From: Glandiceps talaboti
Taxonomy: Eukaryota > Hemichordata > Enteropneusta > Spengelidae
Length of the DNA stretch: 64,000 nt
Reading direction: 5' to 3'
NCBI RefSeq assembly: GCF_964340395.1
Contig: NC_135550.1
Location: 26,379,176-26,443,175 of the forward strand
Part shown: one piece after another, positions 30,625 through 43,000 of the stretch
How positions within the stretch are numbered: position 1 is the first letter of the stretch
How the letters are laid out: every line of letters starts with the position of its first letter
Position numbers and translations under genes: made by a program
The notes under the pieces: generated by a model
The model's database searches: none
What the model was told of the DNA's origin: nothing
Seen by the model: the letters and a program-made list of their open reading frames with translations, nothing else

Positions 30625-30658
30625 ACGAGAACAATATGCTGCTGACAAGCGCTTGTCA
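30625..30658. repeat. Second copy of palindrome with AGAACAATATGCTGCTGACA neighbour
   Basis: Contains AGAACAATATGCTGC and TGACAAGCGCTTGTCA (30643-30658). The order of parts is circularly shifted relative to the copy at 29937, as if a short tandem unit had been sampled at a different phase. Confidence 0.75.
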
Positions 30659-30716
30659 CCAGACACTCCGTAAATTTAAATACCCTAATCTCTAGTATTA
30701 CGAGAAAATGAGAAAT

Positions 30717-30810
30717 CGAGGCTGACAGGTCGCAGGTGGCAGTTTTCCAACTCGCATGTGGCAGGTGGCAGTTTTGTAACACGCAGGTCGCAGGTCGCTG
30801 TCATCACAGG
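30717..30810 (+). repeat. Short GTCGCAGGTGGCAG repeats
   Basis: AGGTCGCAGGTGGCAGTTTT, GCATGTGGCAGGTGGCAGTTTT and CGCAGGTCGCAGGTCGCTGT: three related copies of about 30 bp. Confidence 0.75.
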
Positions 30811-30887
30811 TCTTCCATAGCTTTAATTGCATGCTTACCTGAGCTGCGATCAAAAACTGTTTGAAGCAGGAAAGTTTGAAGTTTATT

Positions 30888-30925
30888 GCGCAGCGCATAT
30901 GCGCATGCGGCATATGCGCGCCCTC
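30888..30925. promoter_or_regulatory. CpG-rich patch with NRF1-like motif
   Basis: GCAGCGCATATGCGCATGCGG and CATATGCGCGCC sit in the most GC-rich part of this interval. TGCGCATGCG is the core of an NRF1-type palindrome common in CpG promoters. It could belong to a promoter of the minus-strand zinc-finger gene. No transcript evidence is available. Confidence 0.3.
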
Positions 30926-30969
30926 ATTCGGGCATCCCGAAGATGTTCACGTAGATGTATAACTGATAT

Positions 30970-31120
30970 AAGGGAGCGTTCAGTAATTATAAGGGGGAGG
31001 GCCAGAGGAAATCAGGCTCTGGGTTTTGCGTAAAATATGACCTTCCCTCGACCACATTGTGCTAAAAAGTGACCCACAATTTCCTTTCTCTAAAACATAG
31101 CCCTCCCATGTTTAGATATT
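30970..31120 (+). repeat. Dispersed repeat, AGGGAGCGTTCAGTAATTAT family
   Basis: Starts AAGGGAGCGTTCAGTAATTA then GGGGGAGGG, followed by poor-complexity ATGTGACC/CTCCC-type sequence. Related pieces: 18996-19030 (minus), about 51480-51630 (minus) and 55250-55400 (plus). Confidence 0.6.
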
Positions 31121-31343
31121 TAAAAAAAAACATGGTTTAAATGCTGTTAGACCATGAAAAGGACACCAGTCCCAGAATCAATGGTCGGACTCAATTGACA
31201 TTTTTACAGACTGTAAAGACATTGGTTATTTCCCAACTACTACCTCAAAAGTGAATTTGTGTGAAATTGGCACTGCATTAATCAATACCGGTGTTTGGAT
31301 CTCAATGGCTGAGCTGAAAGCCAGAACACTAACTAGCTCATAG

Positions 31344-31432
31344 GCAATGTCTTACAGTGAAGTGTTGTAATGTGCAGATTATGAGCAATGTCTTACAGTG
31401 AAGTATTGTAATGTGCAGATTATGAGCAATGT
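31344..31432 (+). repeat. 41-bp direct tandem duplication
   Basis: GCAATGTCTTACAGTGAAGT... repeats at 31344 and 31385 with one or two changes, and a partial third copy begins at 31426. Confidence 0.85.
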
Positions 31433-32769
31433 CTAATTGGTCATGTGAACTATTGTAAGATGCTGTCATGTGAGACGTTGAAATATAAAACTGTTGTTGA
31501 CAAATAAATCCAATGGTTGCATCTTGCAGTTTATTGATGGGGGGGGGGAGTGGTTGTCAGTTTATTTTCTTTCGGTGTATCATGTAAATGAATTCAACTT
31601 CAGCAAATATAACTCACTTTATGAATAAGGATAATCAACCTATTCCACAGACTTCAGACCACTGTTATGTTACAACTTGGCATAACATCACAGCTATGTG
31701 TCAAACCACCATCTTTGACGACAAAAAACATCAGTCATTAAATTACTAGTTTTATTCAAACCAACATGATTGGTTGTTACTATTTACATCATTACTCACA
31801 GTGATACACAAAGGAAGAATGTTGTACAGAATGACGTAATACAGTTAGCACAAATCTGTCTTTCTGTATGTCGACAGATTAATAATCATCATCAACAAAA
31901 AATTCATATATAGTACCACCTTACACCTTATGAATATATATGTAAATAATATAAGACTGAATGGATATTGTCAAAGTATGAAATGATACCCTCTCATGTC
32001 AAAATATGAATTTGAAATTTTGCATTCTTGAATCCTTTATAAATAAAATGAAGGATGACAGAGTTCATTCATTCTCCAAAGCATGTCAAATGAACCTCTC
32101 AAATCCGTTACATAAATTACTACATTGAGTGACGAGGATTAAAGTATATCATCTCATGGTAAAAATGTTTGACATCAACTTTCAAAAAGGATCCCCTTTT
32201 GATTTTAAATCTTGCTAATTTCATTCAGTTTTGTGAAGTTCAAGTCAACTTGACAAAATTTGCCAAATAGCATGCAATCAGCAGCTAACTGTACAAGTCT
32301 TTTTTACATTTCACAAAAAGTTAATAAGATGCAGTCCATGGGCATTGATAAAGTCACTCATAATTTGTGATGATGCAGAGTCCTGTCTTTAATTTCATAT
32401 TCAGTGATTGATCTCAATGTTATGGTAAACATGTGATCCTACATGTTACTCTTGGTCTGTTGAACCCATCTACATCAAAAAGACTTTAGGCATGCAATCA
32501 CCTACATTGTCCTTGACATATGAAAACATGCTGAGGGCAGCCTTTCCTTTCTCCCAAATTTCTTGCCTAAACACACAAGAACATCGTCTTGGTATGAATA
32601 ACAAGCATAAGCTCAACTTTTGTGTTGTATAGTGTATTACTAAGATGATTAGCTTTTTAACATGGAAATACTTTGTTAGACTTTCCAGGGATGCAAATGT
32701 TTGTAGTGTTGGGTTTTCAGTATAATTAGCAATACTATTTGGCCATCTTAAGTGTGAAGCTAGAATGTA

Positions 32770-33440
32770 ACCCTTTCTCTCTCTTTACCTTGAAAATGTT
32801 CATCAAGGTCAAAGGTGAGGGTAAGCATTTGGATGGTGTCCATAGACTTTTTGGAGATAACAGGTAAAATGTGCTTTTCATCACAAATATGGCAGCCATT
32901 TTGGTATACACTTCAAGGTCATGAATTTAGGTCAAACCCAAGTCATGATTAAAAATATTATCACTTGAAATGTTTGATTTGAAAAGCTATGGAGAAACCC
33001 CAAATTGACTATTTGACCTCAAAGAAGACTTTCAAGGTCAAAGGTCAAGGTCTTTAAAAAAAGCTCATCTTTGATAATGTGGGTGTAGGCACTTGAATGG
33101 AGTCACTACATATAACACCTGCAAAGTTATGATGCATATTGTGAAATTTAACAACAAATATGGCCGCCATTCAGACATATTTGAGTCAGTCATAAAAAAG
33201 TGATGTGCATATGTCCAACATAGCATGTTACCTTTGTGCCAGGTTTGGTTGAAATCAGTTGGCGCATGCCATAGATATAAGGGTAAACCATTCGACCATA
33301 TTTGATTCGGTTGCAAAACAAAGTGACGTTCATATGTCTCACATAGCATATTACCATTGTGTCAGGTTTGGTTGAAATTGGTTGGTGCTTGCTAGAGATA
33401 TGAGGGTGAACACATGCACGGACAGACAGATGGACCCCAA
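32770..33440. repeat. Degenerate dispersed repeat with internal sub-repeats
   Basis: Recurrent phrases AAGGTCAAAGGTCAAGG, ATGGC(A/C)GCCATT, TTTGGTTGAAAT(C/T)(A/G)GTTGG and a closing CACGGACAGACAGATGGACC. This style (internal 100-bp-scale repeats ending in an ACAGAC-rich tract) is shared with 56360-57638 and 60730-62087, but no terminal hairpin is visible here. Confidence 0.5.
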
Positions 33441-34098
33441 CTTTAAGCATTCAAGAAATCTCTCTCGACATGCAATTTATTTATATATTAGCTTGTTTTC
33501 TGACATAAAATCTAGTAGAGAGCAAAATATGACATGATAATGATGAGTTTCAGAGCAGACAGACTATCATTGATGACATATCCGCTATCTTGTTGTCGTC
33601 TATTCCCAATGGGGTTAGGGAATATGTTCTTTGTTCGAAAACAAGTGTCAGTAATCTCTGGAGGCATGACTGAATACATACAAAGTTCTTCAGTGTTCCA
33701 GGAGTTTGTTCATACATCAAGAACAGTGCCCAAATACACATTGCCAGCCTCAGACTTCAGAAACGAACTTACATGTATCTTGGACAATTTTCACAGAGCT
33801 ACTTTTGGACTATTCGGACATTGATCTTTAGTTGTTAAGATGTGTACATGCAAGATGAAGAATATGATGACTAACACAAGTGCTTATATGGTCAGAACTT
33901 TGAAAATAATGAATTTCTCAGATCTTGTGATGTCAAAAAACTTCCTAGTTGAAGGTCAATTTGAGGGTCAAGCACAGCAGTAAACATATGCATGTGTTAC
34001 ATATCAGTTACTTTGTATGACAACCCAAGGGTAGTTTGAAACAAATCAGGTTGAGAAAAGTTAAGAGGATATAGAATGAATTTTGATGGTTTGTCTAT

Positions 34099-37000
34099 TT
34101 ATTCGTCACTATCAGGAACATCCTCTTTACTTTCTGAGTTTTTTCGATAATTTCGCCTAGACCTAGCTAGACGGTTTTTAAATCTACAAAAGTCTCTCCA
34201 ATTGCCATCATTTGTGGTACTAGTTCCATTAGTAGTTGATGTTGCAGCCACATCTCCATTGCTGTAACCATTAGCAGCATCAGAGTGCACTGCATCTGAT
34301 GGTGTAATGCTGCATGTACTGGAACTTGAAGGATTCAAGGAGTTTGTTGTACTGTTTGTTGTGGTAGAATTTGTTGCACTATTGTGGGATTCTTTTGAGA
34401 GCGATGTCAAATCTACTTCCCCATTGCTAGTAGATTTTGTAACATTTGATTCAGTTTTACATGTCGGTGGTGATCTGTGTTTTGAATCTGCTGTGACTTT
34501 AGTCCTGTCGTTAGACTGTACACAGTCTTCATCTACTTTTTGTTTCTTATGATGACATGGTGGCGGTGAATGGTTAGAATCCTCATTACTTGGACTGGTC
34601 CTTTTTAACAAATGTGTTGCAACACTTACAAAATTATCAAAATTATTGTCACTTGATTCACCACCCCCATCTCTATGTGGTGTACTATTTTCATTAATTC
34701 CACTACCACTTGGCATATCCTCATTTGTAACCTCATTCCCATCTCCCTCTTCATCATAGATCCGTCGTCTTAGCAACCGAATACTGCGTCTATCAGAAGA
34801 AATGGCACTCCTTTGAGAGGTAACAATCTGTAGTTTTGCTTGAGTGTCCTCATCACCTTCATCACTTGTGTCATCATTCTGTTGGCTCCGCTGTGAGTTT
34901 CGTCGAGCCATTTTCTCTCTTAGAGCACGCCGACAGGCTATCCGCTGTCGCAGACTGATTAGGCTGTCATGCTCAAGGTGGGGACCACTTGATAAAAGTC
35001 GACTACTGCTATTAGAATCACTGTCACTGTGAAGCCAACGTCTGCGCCTTGTTTGTCTCTGATTTCTTGGTGAGCTACTCGGTACACTCTTCGAGGTGGT
35101 ATGGTTGGAATCCTGATCGGAATCACTGCTGGTATCTCTTGTTTCAGGTACAGATAAAGTCCTGGTTCTCCTCAAGGCTGATGTTAATGAATGAAGCCCT
35201 TCTCTGACAGTCCTTTCAGTGCTTGCTTGCTGAGCTGCTAAGAGCCTACTTCTTTCTGTTGACTCATTAGTCTGGGATTGGTTATGCTGTTGACCATCCA
35301 AATCAAACAGTTGTCTAGATTCAGCCACAGTGTCACTGTTCTCATCACTGTTAATTTCAAATCTTAATGGATGCCAGGATCCATCGCTATCACTTTCACT
35401 TGAAACAAGACTCTCACTAGCAGAACTGCTCAGGTCTCGTTCCATCAACTGCATGTAGTAGAATCCCTCAGCACTTAGTAGACTATCATCTGAATCACTC
35501 AGACTACTCCAGCCTTCCACTTCCCTCTGCACCAAAGAATCAAAGAAAGCAATCATACGAGGGTCCTCACTGGTAGAATGATTGGTATAATCATGTGATA
35601 ATCCCTGTCCACTGTTTAACACCAAATCAATATACTCTTCATGAGAGTACATATTTCTTTCTAATTCTTCCGGGTCTGGACTGCCTGATATATTACCTTT
35701 CCCACCTGGTAACTTAAATGGGCTCCATATCTGAAAGGTGGTTAGAAGTTATGAAATTAATACATAATTATGTAATACGCTAATGTTGTAATGCTTCAAG
35801 TAATGAAAAATACCACAAATAACACAAATTCATTTGATATCTTGCAAACATGAGTTGAAAGCATAACAATACAGTAACATGCATAAGGATTTGGTACAGA
35901 CCTTGATGACTTTTTCAACTCCAGATGAAGCAACAAGATGAGTGTCAGGATTAAATCTAACTTGGTTAACTATAGAACGGTGTCCCTTCAGCACCATTTG
36001 GGCTTCACTCACCCATGGAACTAAAACAACAACAAAATTGTACATAAATCATCATTGTTTAAACTGGTGGAAAAGACAACAAGCTTGCTACAAGACTCAT
36101 TGCAGTCAAAGAACAGAAACATCTGGTAGAAACTTGACTTTAAAAGATTATCAATATAATAAACATGTAATGATCATGTATTTGCTGAATGGACTAAAAA
36201 TGGGCATGAACAAGGGTAAAGTTTGACCAAGCTGAGCCAAAGTTACACTGCCAAGGCCATATCCTAGATGTTTGACTAATGATTCAAAGGATTCAAGTTG
36301 ACACGTTACACTTGGCTACAATTCCTGAGTCAAAACCCCCAATAAGTTGCAGTTTTTTATGGACCTTATCCCTAGCAACTAATAGCATAAAATGCTATGT
36401 ATACTGGGAACACTTAAATTAGTTGGTCAGATTTTTCAATATAATATACCCTGCCACCATCCACCTACCCATGGAATCTCTAAATAAAGTAAATATTAGG
36501 AAACAATGCACATGTATTTTCACTTCTGTTTACTTTCATTATATATAGCTGCCCCCATCCCTGACACCACCATCATCACCACAGGGGCTTGTCTACCTAA
36601 GTTCTACAGAATGAATAGTAAGACAGCACTGCAGCTTGTCTTCAATATCTCTTGTAACACTGAAGTATCCATAAATGTATTACCTTCTAACGTCTCATCA
36701 GGTATTCGCCACACATAAAGATTAAAATCATCTGATCCTGACAAAACATACTGGAAATAAACAAAACAGCAATAAGTTTAGTTACCATGGCCTCTAATGG
36801 TAATATATCATAGCATACAAGTCTTATATCATAGCATATAAGTCTTATATCATAGCATACAAGTCTTATATCATAGCATACAAGTCTTATATCATAGCAT
36901 ACAAGTCTTATATCATAGCATACAAGTCTTATATCATACCATACAAGTCTTATATCATACCATACAAGTCTTAAAGCATAGCATACAAGTCGTATATCAT

Positions 37001-40000
37001 AGCATACAAGTCTTATATCATAGCATACAAGTCTTATATCATAGCATACAAGTCTTATATCATAGCATACAAGTCTTATATCATAGCATACAAGTCTTAT
37101 ATCATAGCATACAAGTCTTATATCATAGCATACAAGTCTTATATCATACCATACAAGTCTTAAAGCATACCATACAAGTCTTATATCATATCATACAAGT
37201 CTTATATCATACCATGCAAGTCTTTGGATATCAGGTATAGGAATGAGTCAAATTACGAAAAATTACAACAGTCTAGCTCAATTTTTTGAATCATTACAAT
37301 TGAGTTAACTTCAAATTAAATTTCCTAAAAAAAATCTACTTTGTGCAAACTAGCCAGAAATTCAAGCCATTTTTCATACTCAAATTTACCTTAACACTCA
37401 TACAACTTTTGACTGAAGGGCAGTCATATTTGTCTGAAACAATATACGTTAGTACTCTAGTTGGAAGTATATCTTCAACTAAGACTTGTGTCTGTCCATT
37501 CTACTATTAAAACTTTCCTTGTATTCAATCTAAATAATCTTTTGCCTTTACTTACAACCAACGCCAAGATTTACACACACAGACGTGAACTGTTTGTAAA
37601 TGCTGGACTATAGACTATCTGAATGGTTGAACATGCAGATACCTTGTGCAATATATGGCCAACAATAGAACCTACCGGTAACTAGTTTAAACAGCTGCAG
37701 AATAACTTGATCTCTATGTTCATTTATACACGTGCAGAAACTATCCAACCCCATACAGATATGATGAATAGAGTTTGATAACAATTACTGTGTTAGTTAC
37801 CTGATCTCTATCGCCACCAAAGCAACAACTCTTCATAGTACAGGAGTTATAGTAACCAGAATGATCAAACTGAAGTAGAGGGACAGCATTCGTGATATCA
37901 TAGAGAACTGGTGGCAGACGTCTTCTCAGAGCTACCAGTCTGTCACCACTGCTGTTGAACTTGACGCTCATAGCACTCTGCTGAGACATACTACCACCAT
38001 AACGCATCAAACAACTACAGAAGAATAAAAATATATCATAAACATTTCAAAATCATCTCTTTTTTTAAAATTTCAAATGATGCTTTATATATCTGGCCAG
38101 AGCTTTCCAATATCTAGTTGCTTTGGCCTTAGTGTATATGTGTGTGAACAAAATGTTGAAGACGCCATATAAATTTGGTTGTTTTTCCATAAATTAACAC
38201 CCATGGTGCATAATTATGGTCAAATCACAAACATTCATATCAAATTCTAAAGACCTAGATCATACCTGTATATTCACTCAATACTGTGGTTGTGCAATGC
38301 TGTGTACTTATGGTTATATTTGAATCATTTTCAGTTCTAAATTAAGCATGGAATATAAACATTGTACAATGCCTAGAGAAGCACTACAGAATTTTCAGTT
38401 TCCTTTCAATGAAATGAATAAACATCACCCATGAGCATATACATAATCTGGGAACAAACCAAACGTCATACCTTGCCACACAGAAAATAATAGTATACGT
38501 TGACACTGAATTAATATTGTAAATCTACACTATTGAAAAATACATACTGAACTGCAATATTGCAAAAGACTAAAAGACTGTGCTAGTCAGATCTGGCACG
38601 AAGATATCGAATCATCTCCTAGGCTTCGTTCCTACCACACTTTCAAATCAATGCTTGAACCAGAGAGATATTTAAGTTGTGTTAAAATGTGTAAATTTAG
38701 AACAGCACTGTCAAGATTTCGCTGCTCCTCGCATCCTTTGCAAATTGAGAGGGGACGACATGAAAACATTCCTGCTGACCAAAGATTTTGCAAATACTGT
38801 ATTACACATAATTTGTACTGTATTGAGGACGAGTACCATTTCTTAGCAATTTGTCCGCTTTACAAGGACCTTCGTAAAGAAATGTTACCAAGGTGGTTTT
38901 GTTTAAACCCTTCCTATGATAAGTTTATTTCACTTTTGAATTCAGATAATATAACTTATCTAAATAATTTAGCTTCATTTATTTATTTTGCAATGAAAAA
39001 TAGAGAGGAATCTCCCTCTATGAACTGAAACGTTTGTATTACTGTTTGCTCTTTGGGCCTGTGGCCTTATTGTTATGAAATAAACTGATTGATTGATTGA
39101 ATATTGCAAAAGTGAACTATTACCTTCTGGGTGCTCTGATATCCCATAGTCCGACGCCTTCTTTAGAGTTTGCAGTTGCCAGAAGTCGAGGTTCTACTGG
39201 GTTGAACATCACAGCATGAAAGGCAGACGTGTAGTTTGCCAACACAAAGGGTTCTTATAAAAAGAGAAAGTAACACAAAAATCCTCAGTCTCATGATTTG
39301 TGTATGTTGTTTGTATATAATATGCTAAAAGTAGATATCTTGCATCAAAAAAACTCCCGATGTATCAGTAATTCCACAACAGCTTTCAATACTTACAGTA
39401 TTTGTTAATTATACAAAATTTCACCTTTTGTGTAAATTACATTCCATAATTATAGTACTAAATGCTTGCAATTGGGAGACTGTATGATAATACTTGATAG
39501 AACCATACCTTGGCCACTGCGTTCTCTGATATCCCATATGAGAACACGTCCATCATCACATGCACTGGCAAACACATTATCATTGAAGGGATCCACAGCT
39601 AAACCATACACTGTGTCTTCATGCAGGAAAACGTCTAGAGTTTCACGGCTGAAAACAACAACACAATTTGCGATGTGATACAGATTTACAACATGATTTG
39701 AAATTTTATCAATTTAATGGGGCACTACGACCACAAGGACTAATTTTAAGGGGCACTTCACATGTGAAATGTGCTATTATGCCATACTCAAACTCTCTAA
39801 CATGAACACTGCTTATGTATTATATAAATCAGAATTAGGTTCAGTTTATCTCAGAACAGGTCTAGCAGACCTAGAAAGATCAGATCTTGCTTGTCAATAT
39901 AACCTGGTCTACACCAATTTTTAGACCTATGTGTCCAAAAAGATGCCAAGCAAAACATGAACTGCAACCTGTGGCAAATAATATACAATATACAGGTGCA

Positions 40001-43000
40001 ATATGTTTGAACTCAAGATGGGGATATGACCAAAATTCACATTTCATTAAATGTGTCTTGTTATGCAAATTCTGACAGATCTGTACATCTGTGGTAAACA
40101 AGATCCATACATCTGTGGTAAACATGATCTGTACATCTGTGATTAACAAAATCTGTACATCTGTGGTAAACACTATACACACAAGTATACTTTAATATCA
40201 CTATTCACTATCAAAATTCAAAACTGTGCATTACATTTTGCTTTTGTTCAAAACACAAACTTGAAAATTGTCACCTGAAAGTTTTGACTGCATACTTCAG
40301 TCTTTGACAACAGACTGACGTGATCTTACGGACACGTGAGGTTAATAAGGGGTGACAGATACCAATACGTTTGTATTGCCCTCCGATAACAAACACTGAA
40401 GTATGCAGTCTAAAAAATTCAGGTAACAATTTTCAAGTTTGTGTTTGGAACAAAAATATAATGTAATACATGGATTACTCAACACGGATGAATTTCATTT
40501 GAAAAACTATTTCTTGAATTTCATTAATTTCTTCATCAGTTACACACAAGTTTCAAAATGGTTTTGTACCATTATTATTCTTTTTAAAGGCAGGAAAGAA
40601 AGAGCTCACCTCTGAGTGTCATGGACTATGACCTTCTCATCATTGCCTGATGAGAATATTTTGCTATTGGTACTGCTGAATGCCAAACAGAAGATATTAG
40701 AATCATGTTCACCCTTCATTATGGCTGGGTCACCAAAGTCAGACAGTGTCTTCTCAATATTCCACACCAACACTCTCCTGTCATCTCCACCTATATATCA
40801 TACAACATCATAAGAGTTGGTTACAAGAATAGTTAGAGAAAGGTATTTACCCTCAACTTACTTCTCATATGATACATAATGTAATACGCTCTGATAAATC
40901 TGAATAAGCAGGGATGTTGGTGATGGCCAGTATAGCCAATAAAAACAATTGGCTACTTTCCTATGTTTTGTTGACTACTTTTTCAGGAATTTATTTGACT
41001 AGTTTATTTCCATCAGTGAGTAAATTTATGTGTCTCAGTCATAGATTTTATGGGCTACGTTTCACACTTTACTAGCTACTTTTAAAATAAGCTACAATCA
41101 AGATTCTGATTGACTGAGCTAAACAGACAAACACAGACAGCAGATGCTGTAATATATCATGTGAAATACAGACATAATCATATGAAGTAATAGTAAAACT
41201 ACAAACACTATACATGAACTGTTAATTCAGTTTCTCCTGATGGAATGAATAAAGCCGGACAGTAAAATACATGGTAATTACTTTGAAATGGTATTAAAAG
41301 TAGATAGCAACATTTTGATATGTTTCCCATGATCCACAGTAGATGGATCGAAATGTCACATTCGTTTTCAATTTACCATTCCAAAGTAACTATATTTTAC
41401 TGTTCTATTGATTCAAGGAACCATGCACAATATATTCTCTGATGAATAAGGTGTTTCTCATTCTGTTTCTGACATTATCTGGTGTTTTTATAAAGCAGCA
41501 TACATGTAGTGTCATTGACAGTAAATAAGATACCAGATACCAGTAATAATAGATGTTTTATTAAAAAAAGGTTTGTACCCACAGGTCAAATTTCATGAAT
41601 TCACTAAAACAAACAGATTTTGAAAAAGAGAATAACAGAACCCACAAAAGGCTAAATAATTCAAACAAGGGGAATAAAATTTACATCAGACTTGACAAAA
41701 CACATTTTTTTTTTTTTTTTTTTTTTTTTACATTTTTTTGGATTTGCCTACATGTGTGATCATGTACATATTGATTTGATGACAAAATGATAAAACCATA
41801 CACTTACTCAGACACGATTTAATAATAAAGTAAATTATACATATACTATATTGATGATACGGCACATCTGATATGTATTAACCACAGACTTAAGACACCT
41901 TTTACACGTTCTCCATAATTCATGAGTCTGTATTTTCAAATGAATTTGGATATCATTTCTACAATACTTACCCTAGGCTGTATAAGTTACATTACTTTTA
42001 TAAACTGAGAATTGTCATACATTCAAAGTAGATTTTGTAATTAACAGACCTGGACAAAATTACGACAACATCTGTGTGCTAGGGTCCCGATCTAAATGTT
42101 TATTTTCTTATTTTTGTAATGTTTCATATGAAGATATATCCAGTCTGTTTATGGTATGAATGACTATAATAACTCTCATCTAATTCAGCTTGTCCTACAA
42201 ACTGTGGAAAGTGGGTAAGTACAGTTTGAAAAACTGATTCAGCTAGCCACACTCCCAAAAGCTGTTTGCAGAGTACCCCATGACTGATTAGATGCAGTGG
42301 GGAGTGATTACATTATGTCCGACTGTTTGATTTTTAAAACTTTCCACACCCACTAATCAGCTATTGTAGTACTGGGGTATTACAGGTTTTGGGAGTGTGG
42401 CTACCTGAATCAGATTTCAATCTACTTGCTACTGTTAGCAGGACAAGTTGAATGCATATAAGAGTTATCAAAGTCTGTCATTCAATGCCGTAAACAGGCC
42501 AAGATATACCATTCTGCTTATTAAAACATATTTTAATGATCACTAAGTAGTATTAGTAACATAGATATCTATGGCATTGCTTCTAGACAAACTAAATAAA
42601 TGATTTTATTGCATAAAACTTAGGTTCACTCAGTTACCGAGTTCACATTGAACTACATATGATGAAAACACAGCAATACGGTGATTTTGTCCTCACTTGA
42701 TGGCAGAAAATGACAACAATATACATACAGATGAGTTTTATGTAAGTATTCATTTCAATAAACAAAATGGTGTCTACGGTTGGACTATGTAACTTTAAAC
42801 TTTGTACACAAATGCCAATCTATTCTTAGAAAAAAATAAAAGATGGCAACATATTTATTCCTATAGTTGAGTCTATGTCAATTGTCAAACTCCTTCAGAA
42901 AATCACTCATGAATGTTTGTATTAACATCATAGGCTACATGTGGTCATGGGGTTTTCACTATAAAAAGAGAAGAAATTACCCTAATTTTATAGTTCAAAT

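Larger units (their letters stand above)
31121..34098. other. Intergenic region between zinc-finger gene and DCAF5
   Basis: Holds a 41-bp tandem duplication (31344-31432), G-rich tract (31540-31549) and dispersed repeats (32770-33440). The part adjoining 34098 is likely DCAF5 3' UTR. No exon recognised. Confidence 0.45.

Noticed and set aside
34307-34552. Plus-strand 81-codon frame opposite DCAF5 last exon
   Set aside because: Shadow of the low-complexity DCAF5 coding strand.
36805-37224. CRISPR-like array (regular 21-bp repeats)
   Set aside because: Units are contiguous with no spacers, in an intron of an animal gene; a minisatellite.
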